NCBI GenBank assembly: GCA_964385195.1
Contig: CAYLOC010000016.1
Location: 1 to 25,427 of the forward strand
DNA from: CAYLOC01 sp964385195
GTDB lineage: Bacteria > Actinomycetota > Actinomycetes > Propionibacteriales > Nocardioidaceae
Direction: 5' to 3'
DNA: 25,427 bases
Positions 18,150 to 25,414 of this stretch are shown here, piece by piece. The translations under genes and the position numbers were made by a program. Each line of letters begins with the position of its first letter. The first letter of the stretch is position 1. The notes below the pieces were generated by a model that worked only from the letters and a program-made list of their open reading frames with translations, made no database searches and was not told the origin of the DNA.

Positions 18150-19112
18150 TCAGTCCTGGAGCTGGTCCCAGACCTCGCGGTCACGCTCAGCGGTCCAGAT
18201 CCGCGGGCGCTCGATCCCGTCGAACTCATCCCACAGCCGCTGCACGTTGAACGGCAGGCAGTGCTCGAAAATCGGCCACGCGCCGAACTTCGGCGCCAAC
18301 GCGGCATGGGTGGCATCGAACGCCTCCTTCAACGTCCCGCCCGCCTCATGCACCGCGCCGACCTCGGTCAGCATCGAGGACAAGAACCCACGGGTCTGCT
18401 CGATCGCGGCATCCACCGCGTCCCGGCCGTGCGCGACCGCGCCACGGCCCCCGATCAGGTGCTCAGCACCGAAGGACTTCACCACGTCCAAGGTGCCCGA
18501 GGACCAGTCGGAATGGAACGCGTCCCCGGTGTACAGCGCCGCCTGCGCCTCCACCAGGTCACCGGCGTACAACACCCGCTGCTTGGGCAGGAACGCGACG
18601 ATGTCGCCCTCGGTGTGACCGCGTCCGCAGTACTGCAAGACGACCTGCCCCCGGCCTTCTCCCAGCTCGATCGTCAACCGGTCCGAGAACGTCACCGTCG
18701 GCCAGGTCAGTCCCGGGATGGAGTCCGGCTCCTTGAACAGCCGCGGCATCCGCCCGAACTCGCTGTCCCAGTCCTCCTTGCCCCGTTCAGCCACCAGCTC
18801 CCGGGTCTTCTCGTGCGCCACGATCGCGGTCGCGTCGAACGCGCTCGCCCCCAGCACCCGCACCGCGTGGTAGTGCGACAGCACCAGGTACCGCACCGGT
18901 TTGTCGGTGTACTCCCGCAGCTTCGCCAGCCACTCCGCCGCCGCCACCGGCGTCGCCCGGGCCTCGAACGCCACCAAGAAGTCCTCCCCCTCGATCGCGC
19001 CGACGTTCGGGTCGCCCTCGGCGGTCAGGGAGTACACACCTTCGTCAAGCTCTTCCAACGTCTCGGTCTTGGCCTCCAGATCGGCCGAGGACGCGAACGG
19101 TTTCGCGGACAT
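18150..19112 (-). CDS. MBL-fold hydrolase with a one-site metal centre
   Basis: A 320-residue metallo-beta-lactamase-fold protein. The usual HxHxDH motif reads HYHAVR (His80, His82, then Val84 and Arg85 where Asp and His are expected). His166 (GRGHTEGD) and Asp185 (LYAGDLVE) are kept. The usual late GHG reads GRG (Arg223). So the first-site ligands survive while the second-site ligands, apart from the bridging Asp, are lost. I believe this HYHAVRVLGAS form occurs in related proteins, so it is probably a clade trait and not decay. A mononuclear hydrolase or lactonase acting with the hydroxylase is a reasonable guess. The start is the ATG at 19112 with AAGGAG six bases upstream. The frame open to 19169 has no support. 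Confidence 0.87.
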   Translation of the reverse strand: MSAKPFASSADLEAKTETLEELDEGVYSLTAEGDPNVGAIEGEDFLVAFEARATPVAAAEWLAKLREYTDKPVRYLVLSHYHAVRVLGASAFDATAIVAHEKTRELVAERGKEDWDSEFGRMPRLFKEPDSIPGLTWPTVTFSDRLTIELGEGRGQVVLQYCGRGHTEGDIVAFLPKQRVLYAGDLVEAQAALYTGDAFHSDWSSGTLDVVKSFGAEHLIGGRGAVAHGRDAVDAAIEQTRGFLSSMLTEVGAVHEAGGTLKEAFDATHAALAPKFGAWPIFEHCLPFNVQRLWDEFDGIERPRIWTAERDREVWDQLQD

Positions 19113-19134
19113 GTCTGTTCTCCTTCTCGTGTCG

Positions 19135-20160
19135 TTACCGGCGTGCGGTGGCAGGCTCCTCCACTCCACCTTCCTCCACGTCGTCTCCGCGTGTACGGCG
19201 AGGCAGCATCCGGCGGATCAGGCCGGTGCCGGCCGGAAGCAGACCGCGCGGCAGGAACAACAGCACCACGATGAGCAGGCCGGCGTACACGGCGTAGGAG
19301 AAGACGTTGGCGGCGTAGGCGGGCATCCCGGGTTGTGTCCCCAGCGCCGTCATCGCCTGCACCAGGACCGTGACGACGGCGGCGCCGACGACCGGCCCCC
19401 AGATCGTGCCGAGCCCACCGATGACGGCCATCACGACGTACTCGAAGGACAGCAGCACCGGGAACGACCCGGGCGCGATGTACCCGAGGAAGTAGGCGTA
19501 GATGCCGCCGGCCAGCCCGGCGAACGCGGCGGACAGCGCGAACACGGTCAGCCGGTAGCGCGTCACCGGCACTCCGGAGGACTCCGCGGCGGTCTCGCTC
19601 GTCGCCAGCGCACGCAGGCCACGCCCCGGGCGGGACCGGATGATGTTGGACGTGACGACCAGGACGACGGCCAGCCCCACCCACGTCAGCCACGCGTACG
19701 CCCGGCTGGAGGAGAGCTCCAGCCCGCCAAGGGACAGCTGGGGGATCCCGCGCAGGCCGATGTTGCCGCCGAGGAAGGCGATCTGCCCGACGGCGGAGAC
19801 CATGATCAACTGGAACGCCAGCGTCGCGAACGCGAGGTAGTGGCCGCGGAGACGCAGGATCGGGATCCCGACCACGGTGGCGAAGATGGCCGCGACCACC
19901 GGGGCGCACAGCAGCCCCAGCAGGGTCGGCACCCCGTGCATGGCCAACGCACCCGCGGTGTAGGCGCCGATCCCGTAGAACGCGGCCTGCCCGAGCGAGA
20001 CCTGCCCGGCGTACCCCATCAGCAGCGAGACACCAACGGTCACGATCGCCGCCGTCCCGAAGAGGATGTAGACCGTGAGCTGGGAGGAGCTCAGCACCAG
20101 CGGGGCGAGCAGACCCAGCACTGCCACCACCGCCACGGTTGCCTGGCCCGCGTGACGCAT
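19135..20160 (-). CDS. livM: Branched-chain-type ABC transporter permease LivM
   Basis: A 341-residue permease of the hydrophobic amino-acid transporter family with eight or more hydrophobic segments. Landmarks are LLMGYAGQVSLGQAAFYGIGAY near residue 50, GRGLRALATSETAAESSGVPVTRYRL (the cytoplasmic loop that contacts the ATPases), and MAVIGGLGTIWGPVVGAAVV. The ATG follows the TAG stop of livH with no gap, and GGAGGAGG lies eight bases upstream. LivM and LivH form the channel. Members of this family also import aromatic acids, urea and amides, so leucine-type cargo should not be assumed. The MBL-fold gene follows after 22 bases. Confidence 0.93.
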   Translation of the reverse strand: MRHAGQATVAVVAVLGLLAPLVLSSSQLTVYILFGTAAIVTVGVSLLMGYAGQVSLGQAAFYGIGAYTAGALAMHGVPTLLGLLCAPVVAAIFATVVGIPILRLRGHYLAFATLAFQLIMVSAVGQIAFLGGNIGLRGIPQLSLGGLELSSSRAYAWLTWVGLAVVLVVTSNIIRSRPGRGLRALATSETAAESSGVPVTRYRLTVFALSAAFAGLAGGIYAYFLGYIAPGSFPVLLSFEYVVMAVIGGLGTIWGPVVGAAVVTVLVQAMTALGTQPGMPAYAANVFSYAVYAGLLIVVLLFLPRGLLPAGTGLIRRMLPRRTRGDDVEEGGVEEPATARR

Positions 20161-21021
20161 CTAGGCGACCTCCTCCGCGACGGCGATCCGCTTCCGGGCC
20201 TGCCACACCATCAGCGCCAACATCAGCACGAGGGCCACCTCGGTCTGGTAGGAGGCGTTGAAGTACCCGGCGATGAGCGCTTCGGTGACACCGAGCACCA
20301 ACCCGCCGGTCAGGGCAGCGGACGGGCTGTTCAAGCCGCCGAAGATGGCCGCAGCGAACCCGTTGGTGGCCAGCGCGACGTCGGAGTCGAACGAGATCGG
20401 CTGCAGGGGGGTCACCAGAATGCCCGCCAGCCCACCGAGAAACCCGCCGAGCGCGAACGCGAGCAGACCCATCCGGCGTGGGTTGATGCCCTGGATCCGC
20501 GCCGCATGCGGGTTGGAGGCGCAGGCGGTGAGCGCCTTGCCGATGTAGCTGCGTGCGAAGAACAGGCCAAGGGCGGCGAAGGTGACCAGTGCTGCGGCGA
20601 TGACGACGAAGTACTGCGTCAGGATATGCGCACCGGCGATCGTCACCGACCCGCGCGCCATCCGGAACGACGTCGGCTGGTCACCGAACGCGACGATCTC
20701 GACGGCATAGGCGAGGATCCCCAGGCCCAGGGTGATCACCAACGACACCAGGGTGGTCGTTCCTGGCTTGCCGATGGCGATGATCCCCACCACCAGGCCG
20801 CAGAGCGTGGCGAGGAGGACTCCGATGACCTCGGAGACCCCGTGCGGGAGCCCGCCATGCAACATGGAGCTCGCCATCATCCCCCCGACGACGGCGAACG
20901 TGCCCTGGGCGAAGTTCACGACGCGCGTGACCCGGTGGATCGCAACGAAACCGGAGGCAACCAGCGCGAACGAGCACCCGATGGCCAGACCGGTGATGAC
21001 GTAGGTGAGCAGGTCGGCCAT
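20161..21021 (-). CDS. livH: Branched-chain-type ABC transporter permease LivH
   Basis: A 286-residue permease with about eight hydrophobic segments. Landmarks are VASGFVAIHRVTRVVNFAQG near the start (usual LivH position), the ATPase-contact loop SYIGKALTACASNPHAARIQGINPRRM and the late IFGGLNSPSAALTGGLVLGV. I chose the ATG at 21021, whose last base step shares one base with the livF stop (TGATG), with GGAGG upstream. The frame open to 21462 runs back through livF and is not real. It is the fourth gene of the operon and encodes one half of the channel. Confidence 0.93.
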   Translation of the reverse strand: MADLLTYVITGLAIGCSFALVASGFVAIHRVTRVVNFAQGTFAVVGGMMASSMLHGGLPHGVSEVIGVLLATLCGLVVGIIAIGKPGTTTLVSLVITLGLGILAYAVEIVAFGDQPTSFRMARGSVTIAGAHILTQYFVVIAAALVTFAALGLFFARSYIGKALTACASNPHAARIQGINPRRMGLLAFALGGFLGGLAGILVTPLQPISFDSDVALATNGFAAAIFGGLNSPSAALTGGLVLGVTEALIAGYFNASYQTEVALVLMLALMVWQARKRIAVAEEVA

Positions 21022-21722
21022 CAGGACGGATCCTCCCGGTCGGCGGTGGGCACGGACTCGGTCATGCCGAGGTAGGCGCGGGCGACCTCCGGGCTGGCCG
21101 CGAGCTCCTCGCATGAACCGGCGGCGGTCACCGCACCGGACTCCAGGACGTAGGCGCGCGCACACAGGTCGAACGCGAGGCGTGCGTTCTGCTCGATCAG
21201 GAGTACGGCGGTGCCGCGGCTGGCGTTGAGCTCGGTCAGGTGTCGTGACAGGTCGGCGACGACCTTCGGGGCGAGCCCGAGGGAGAGCTCGTCGACGGCC
21301 AGGATGTCGGGGTCGGCCATCAGTGCCCGGCCGACGGCCACCATCTGCTGTTGTCCCCCGGAGAGGGTTCCGGCCAGCTGCTCGGCCATCCGCGCCAGCT
21401 CCGGCAGGACGTCGTACACCCGACGCGGGTCCCGTGCTCCGGGAGTACGCCGCGACCGCCACGCACCGAGGCGCAGGTTGTCGGCGACGGTGAGCTCGGG
21501 GAACAACTGCCGTCCCTCCGGAACCTGCGTCAGGCGACCCTCGATCCGCACGGTTCCCCCGTCGGGGTGGACGATGCCGGACAGGGTGTTGACCAGCGTG
21601 GTCTTCCCGGCACCGTTGGGCCCGACAAGGGCGACCATCTCCCCGGCATCGAGGTGCAGGCTCACCCCGTCCAGGGCGGTGGCGCTGCCGTAGCGCACCA
21701 CGAGGTCACTGACGTCCAGCAC
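21021..21722 (-). CDS. livF: Branched-chain-type ABC transporter ATPase LivF
   Basis: A 233-residue ATPase with Walker A GPNGAGKTT near residue 35, signature LSGGQQQMVAVGRAL and Walker B ILAVDELSLGLAPKVV. The last has DEL where most relatives have DEP, which leaves the catalytic Glu in place. The compact size without a C-terminal extension is normal for LivF. The GTG at 21722 has AGGAGG seven bases upstream and lies inside the end of livG (17-base overlap), so the two ATPases are translationally coupled and probably form a heterodimer. Confidence 0.92.
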   Translation of the reverse strand: MLDVSDLVVRYGSATALDGVSLHLDAGEMVALVGPNGAGKTTLVNTLSGIVHPDGGTVRIEGRLTQVPEGRQLFPELTVADNLRLGAWRSRRTPGARDPRRVYDVLPELARMAEQLAGTLSGGQQQMVAVGRALMADPDILAVDELSLGLAPKVVADLSRHLTELNASRGTAVLLIEQNARLAFDLCARAYVLESGAVTAAGSCEELAASPEVARAYLGMTESVPTADREDPS

Positions 21723-22509
21723 CGGTCGCCTCCTGTCCCAGGTAGGCCTCGATGACGCGCGGGTCGCGAGTGACGGTGGCGGGGTCGCCTTCGGCTATGA
21801 CCGCTCCGAGGTCGAGCACGGTCACGTGGTCGGCCAGCCGTACGACGAAGCTCACGTCATGCTCGATCAGCAGCATCGTGAGGCCCTGACCGTGCAGTTC
21901 CTCGACCAGGCCCGCCAGGGCGGCCCGCTCTCCCGCGCGGAGCCCCGAGGCGGGCTCATCCAGCAGCAGCAGATGCGGATCGGAGCACAGGGCCCGTGCC
22001 ACCTGCAGCCGACGCTGCTGGCCCAGCGGGAGGGACTCCGCGGGCAGGTCGGCCCACCGCACCAGGTCGACGCGCGCCAGCGACTCGCGGGCGTGTTCGG
22101 CGATCCGGCGCTCCTCCCGCCGCTGGCCGGGCAGCCGCAGCGTACTGGCGAGGAACCCGTAGCGCGTGGAGGCGTGGGTGCCCACCATCACGTTCTCCAG
22201 CACGGTCATGCCGCGAAAGATCCGGGCGCCTTGGAACACGATGCTGATCCCGCGGTGGGCACGCCGATGCGGTGTTTCGGTGTCGATGCGTTCCCCGCGG
22301 TAGCGAACGGTGCCGGCGTCGGGCGGCAGGTGCCCACTGATCAGGTTGAACAGCGTGGACTTCCCTGCGCCGTTGGCGCCGATGACCCCGCGGACCTCAC
22401 CGTCCGCGACAAAGAGACTGACGTCGCGGACCGCGAAGACACCGCCGAACGAACGGGAGACGTTGTCGACCTCGAGGACGGGCCGTTGCCCGGCTTCGGC
22501 ACTACTCAC
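21706..22509 (-). CDS. livG: Branched-chain-type ABC transporter ATPase LivG
   Basis: A 267-residue ATPase with Walker A GANGAGKST at residues 44-52, Q-loop IVFQGARIFRGM, signature LPLGQQRRLQVARAL (the LivG form of LSGGQ) and Walker B LLLLDEPASGL. An H-loop (LLIEHDVSFV) and the short LivG tail ending AYLGQE complete it. The GTG at 22509 is directly preceded by a duplicated 15-base segment that also covers the stop of the upstream lipoprotein gene (see 22507-22536). The ribosome binding site is therefore unusual (GGTGAAGTGATCCAGG) and weak. Coupling to the upstream gene is likely. Confidence 0.92.
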   Translation of the reverse strand: MSSAEAGQRPVLEVDNVSRSFGGVFAVRDVSLFVADGEVRGVIGANGAGKSTLFNLISGHLPPDAGTVRYRGERIDTETPHRRAHRGISIVFQGARIFRGMTVLENVMVGTHASTRYGFLASTLRLPGQRREERRIAEHARESLARVDLVRWADLPAESLPLGQQRRLQVARALCSDPHLLLLDEPASGLRAGERAALAGLVEELHGQGLTMLLIEHDVSFVVRLADHVTVLDLGAVIAEGDPATVTRDPRVIEAYLGQEATGAGRQ

Positions 22510-22536
22510 CCTGGATCACTTCACCCTGGATCACTT
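22507..22536. repeat. 15-base tandem duplication at the lipoprotein stop/livG start
   Basis: CACCCTGGATCACTT occurs twice in direct succession (22507-22521 and 22522-22536). On the coding strand this duplicates GTGAAGTGATCCAGG, so the junction holds two TGA codons and an extra GTG followed at once by AAG TGA before the real livG GTG. It probably arose by slippage and may tune coupling between the two genes. Confidence 0.85.
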
Positions 22537-23724
22537 CAGGGTCTTGTCCAGCTGCTTCTTCGACCAGTCGGTGAGGGTGAAGTCGCCGCCCTTGACCACG
22601 GTGATCGCCACGTCGTCCACGGTCAGGCCGGAGTGGTTGTCCCCCGAGTAGTTGTAGACGCCCTCCGGGGTCTCCAGGCTCAGGTTCTCCATCGCATCCT
22701 GGATCTTCTCCGGGTCGGTGCTTCCCGCCTTGTCGATGGCTGCGGCGATCAGCTTCACCGCGTTGTAACCGTCCAGAGCGAACTGCGGGGGGTAGTACCC
22801 GTTCTTCTTCTGGAACGTCTTGGCCATCTTCACCGCCACGGTCTTGACCTTGGAGTCCGGAAGCTGCGGTCCGACGACCCCCAGCGAACTGGGGACGATG
22901 ACCCCGTTGGCGGCCTTCCCGGCCGGTTTGGTGTAGAGCGTCGACGCTTCGGCGTGGCTCATGACCAGCGGGATGTCCAGACCGGCAGCGGCGAACTGCT
23001 TGGTGATGATCACCGCAGGCGACCCGGTCGCCCAGACCATGAGGCCCTGGGCGTCGCTGCCACGAATGTGGGTCAGCACCGAGGAGAAGTTGGTCGCCGA
23101 GGTCTCGAACGTCTCCTTCTTGACGAAGGTGATGCCGTACTTCCCGGCCATCTTGCTCATCTTCTTCCAGCCGGTCTGCGCGAAGGCCTGGTCGGTGTCG
23201 TAGGCGACCGCCATCTTCGTCATCCCTTGCGCCTTGAAGTAGCGCAGGAGCTGCTCGGCGACCGCCCCCGCGGTCGGTGGGGTCATGAAGAGGTAGTCGT
23301 GGATCGGCTCCACCTGCTCATCTGCGGCAGCGGTGGACACGTACACGACCTTCTGCCGGTCGGTCAGCGGCTCAACCGCAAGGCTGGAGTTGGAGAACGA
23401 CGACCCGACCACGGCCACCGAACCAGAGCTGACCAGGTCCTTGTAGGCGATCACGGCCTGGTTGGGGTCGGTCTTGTCGTCCTTGACCGTGATCTGTAGT
23501 TGCCGGCCGTCGAGGACGCCGCCGGCGTCGTTGATCTCCTTCACGGCTTGCGCCGCGCCGAGCTTGTCGTTCTGTCCCAGCGGCGTGTAGTTGCCGGTCA
23601 GGGAGGCGATCTGACCGATCTTGACCGGACTGGAGCCCTCATCCCCGCCGGACCCGCCGCCGCAGGCCGCGAGGGTGAGCAGGGCCGCGGCGGACACCGC
23701 AGTGAGCGAGAGAGATCTGCGCAT
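22531..23724 (-). CDS. Branched-chain-type ABC transporter substrate-binding lipoprotein
   Basis: A 397-residue type 1 binding protein (LivJ/LivK fold, COG0683). A lipoprotein signal ends in the lipobox LAAC (Cys21), then a Gly-rich linker. The mature part starts PVKIGQIASLTGNYTPLGQN, followed by GAAQAVKEINDAGGVLDGRQL, both classic for the family. VGSSFSNSSLAVEPL is the ligand-site loop. I chose the ATG at 23724, with GGAGG five bases upstream, over the ATG at 23736, which has none. The ligand is not determined. The partner hydroxylase suggests an aromatic or cyclic acid. It is the first gene of the operon, divergent from the IclR gene, with a palindrome 15 bases upstream. Confidence 0.92.
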   Translation of the reverse strand: MRRSLSLTAVSAAALLTLAACGGGSGGDEGSSPVKIGQIASLTGNYTPLGQNDKLGAAQAVKEINDAGGVLDGRQLQITVKDDKTDPNQAVIAYKDLVSSGSVAVVGSSFSNSSLAVEPLTDRQKVVYVSTAAADEQVEPIHDYLFMTPPTAGAVAEQLLRYFKAQGMTKMAVAYDTDQAFAQTGWKKMSKMAGKYGITFVKKETFETSATNFSSVLTHIRGSDAQGLMVWATGSPAVIITKQFAAAGLDIPLVMSHAEASTLYTKPAGKAANGVIVPSSLGVVGPQLPDSKVKTVAVKMAKTFQKKNGYYPPQFALDGYNAVKLIAAAIDKAGSTDPEKIQDAMENLSLETPEGVYNYSGDNHSGLTVDDVAITVVKGGDFTLTDWSKKQLDKTLK

Positions 23725-23738
23725 CGAAGCCTCCATCT

Positions 23739-23763
23739 GTTCTCATTGAGAACTCGGTGTTCT
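23739..23763. promoter_or_regulatory. Probable IclR operator in the divergent gap
   Basis: GTTCTC-ATT-GAGAAC (23739-23753) is a perfect palindrome with six-base arms. A third copy, GTTCT (23759-23763), pairs with AGAAC after a five-base gap. IclR-family proteins such as PcaU bind sites made of a palindrome plus one more repeat, as here. The site overlaps a candidate plus-strand promoter (TTCTCA 23740-23745, 17 bases, TATCTT 23763-23768) for the regulator gene, and lies just upstream of the lipoprotein ribosome binding site. This suits autoregulation and control of the operon. Confidence 0.6.
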
Positions 23764-23809
23764 ATCTTTGAGGAGTTTAGAGCCTCTCAGCGACGATGGG
23801 AACCCTTCG

Positions 23810-24490
23810 ATGGCGGAACGCGTGTACTCCCAGACCCTGGACCGCGGCGTGCGCATCCTGCAGATCCTGGCGGCCGACCGCGGCCCGTTGACCGTCGCGG
23901 ACGTGGCCGACCACCTCGGGGTCCACCGCTCGATCGCCTACCGGATGCTGCGCACCCTGGAGACGCACCGCCTGGTCGAACGCGATGCGGCTGGGCGGTA
24001 TGCGCCGGGTCTGGGCCTGTCGGCGCTGGCCCGGACCGTACGCCGGGACCTCCAGCGGGCTGCGCTGCCGGAGATGTCCGATGTGGCCGATGAGCTCGGG
24101 ATGACGACGTTCCTGGTGGTCCCGGACCACGGAGAGGTGGTCACGGTGGTCAGCGTCGAACCGCGCCACACCCGCGTCCACATCGCCTACAGCCCGGGGG
24201 TACGGCACGACATCCACCGGGGGGCTCCCGGACTGGCCATGCTGGCGGCCTGGCAGCCTCAACCGGACGAGCGCCCGGAGGTGGCGCTGGCCCGTGCCCG
24301 TGGATGGGCGACGTCCCACCAGGAAGTGCTCCCGGGGATGCGGTCGGTCGCGAGCGCGATCCTCGACGTCCGCGGCGAGCCGGTCGCGGTGATCGCGGTC
24401 GTCTACGTCGACGCGGCCAGCGACACCACGCGCATCGGCGACCGCCTCATCCAGGCTGCCCAGTCCATCCGCACCGAGCTCGGACCCTGA
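23810..24490 (+). CDS. IclR-family transcriptional regulator
   Basis: A 226-residue regulator. The winged helix-turn-helix covers about residues 9-70, with LTVADVADHLGVHRSIAYRMLRTLETHRLVERD at 27-59. The IclR effector-binding domain covers about 80-226. It contains the family segments GMTTFLVVPDHGEVVTVVS, HRGAPGLAMLA, RARGWATSHQEVLPGMRSVASAI and GEPVAVIAVVYVDA. The ATG at 23810 is chosen. An in-frame TTG at 23768 has no ribosome binding site and would lie inside the predicted promoter. The effector is probably the transported compound or a product of it, by analogy with PcaR/PcaU-type regulators. It likely controls the divergent uptake and hydroxylation operon. Confidence 0.92.
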   Translation: MAERVYSQTLDRGVRILQILAADRGPLTVADVADHLGVHRSIAYRMLRTLETHRLVERDAAGRYAPGLGLSALARTVRRDLQRAALPEMSDVADELGMTTFLVVPDHGEVVTVVSVEPRHTRVHIAYSPGVRHDIHRGAPGLAMLAAWQPQPDERPEVALARARGWATSHQEVLPGMRSVASAILDVRGEPVAVIAVVYVDAASDTTRIGDRLIQAAQSIRTELGP

Positions 24491-24501
24491 CCCCTGATTG
24501 G

Positions 24502-24515
24502 TGCAGATTCCTGCA
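24502..24515. promoter_or_regulatory. Small inverted repeat after the IclR gene
   Basis: TGCAG-ATTC-CTGCA has perfect five-base arms, 12 bases beyond the IclR stop and about 70 bases before the collagen-like gene. It could be a weak terminator or an operator. The following stretch to 24586 is clearly more AT-rich than the rest of the window and contains TACTTT (24543-24548), a possible -10 box without a matching -35. Confidence 0.25.
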
Positions 24516-24586
24516 ACTCCAAGACAAATCCGATGTTCGGTTCTACTTTCAATGCGGTACCCAATTCTTTATGCCTTGGAGGCACG

Positions 24587-25324
24587 ATGCACACAAAGGA
24601 GAACCAACGACCCCGGCGACTGCGCCCCTTTCTCGTCACGGGAGTGGCACTTGCCGTCGTCGCCGCGGGCGGGTCGGTCGCCTACGCGACCGGGAACGAC
24701 AGCGGCTCAGTCATCAACGGCTGCTACAACACCCACAACGGGAAGCTGCGAGTGCTGACCGGGCCCAACCAGCAGTGCCGCCACTCCGAGACGGCGATCT
24801 CGTGGAACCAGCGTGGTCCAGAAGGCCCACGAGGCCCGCAAGGACCCCAAGGACCAGCTGGTCCCCAAGGACCGCAGGGTCCGACTGGTCCCCAAGGACC
24901 GCAGGGTCCGACTGGTCCCCAGGGACCGGTGGGGCCGCAAGGCCCGGCAGGGCCGGACAACATCATCGCGGTCACCGGACTCGTCAACGGTGACGGCTCA
25001 ACGGGTTACACCGGCCCTGTGCCCTTCACCGTGACCCGCCTCTCGGCAGGTCACTACAAGCTCTCGGTGCCGGCAGGAACATTCGACGGCCGGTACATCC
25101 CGGTGCTGTCGTTGAGCGGGTTCGGCAACTACGTGGTGTTCTACGGAGGCGGCCAGTGGGGCGGGAACGGCAGCTTCAATACGACTGTCGTCCTCAGCGA
25201 CGGAGCCGACCACCCCTGGAGCTTCAGCCTGATTGAGGCCACCTCGGCGCCGAGTCAGTCCAGTAACGCGGTGCAGCGTCTCGCCCAGCCGAAGGAGCGG
25301 GTCCTTCCGCACGCTGCGCCGTAG
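24587..25324 (+). CDS. Secreted collagen-like (Gly-Pro-X) repeat protein
   Basis: A 245-residue protein. The signal peptide has a basic start, hydrophobic residues 15-33 and likely cleavage after AYA (34). A short module follows with Cys46 and Cys64 (INGCY...QQCRHSETAISWNQ), a form I associate with other actinobacterial collagen-like proteins. Residues 77-124 are 16 uninterrupted Gly-Pro-X triplets, enough for a short triple helix, with Gln frequent at X. Residues 125-245 look like a beta-rich C-terminal domain (VTRLSAGHYKLSVPAG, WSFSLIEATS) that may trimerise. There is no LPxTG or terminal helix, so it is probably released or held non-covalently. The ATG at 24587 has GGAGG five bases upstream. 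Confidence 0.88.
   Translation: MHTKENQRPRRLRPFLVTGVALAVVAAGGSVAYATGNDSGSVINGCYNTHNGKLRVLTGPNQQCRHSETAISWNQRGPEGPRGPQGPQGPAGPQGPQGPTGPQGPQGPTGPQGPVGPQGPAGPDNIIAVTGLVNGDGSTGYTGPVPFTVTRLSAGHYKLSVPAGTFDGRYIPVLSLSGFGNYVVFYGGGQWGGNGSFNTTVVLSDGADHPWSFSLIEATSAPSQSSNAVQRLAQPKERVLPHAAP
24860..24913 (+). repeat. Two perfect 27-base repeats in the collagen-like region
   Basis: A 27-base unit encoding Gly-Pro-Gln, Gly-Pro-Gln, Gly-Pro-Thr occurs twice without mismatch at 24860-24886 and 24887-24913, and a third, diverged copy follows. Because the unit is a multiple of three and of the triplet, gain or loss would change the length of the triple helix without a frameshift. Confidence 0.9.
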
Positions 25325-25342
25325 CGGCCTCAGGCGGTCTTG

Positions 25343-25414
25343 CTGGTCGGTAACTGGCCAGAAAGGGCAGGAAATCTCCTCCACGGATGCCGGGTTTGGC
25401 CAGTTACCGATCAG
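25343..25414. repeat. Long inverted repeat downstream of the collagen-like gene
   Basis: The arms 25343-25360 (starts CTGGTCGGTAAC) and 25397-25414 (ends GTTACCGATCAG) are reverse complements at 17 of 18 positions. They are separated by 36 bases. The left arm begins 18 bases after the collagen-like stop. It could be a terminator with a large loop, the end of a small mobile element, or a protein-binding site. No gene is visible from 25325 to the window end at 25427. Confidence 0.65.

Noticed and set aside
18901..21075. A 724-codon plus-strand open frame opposite the MBL-fold, livM and livH genes
   Set aside because: It is antisense to well-supported genes and its translation is low-complexity (Gln, Gly, Asp, Arg rich), the usual mirror of GC-rich coding DNA.
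23768..23809. TTG at 23768 as the IclR start
   Set aside because: There is no ribosome binding site, it lies inside the predicted -10 region, and the added residues are not typical of the family.
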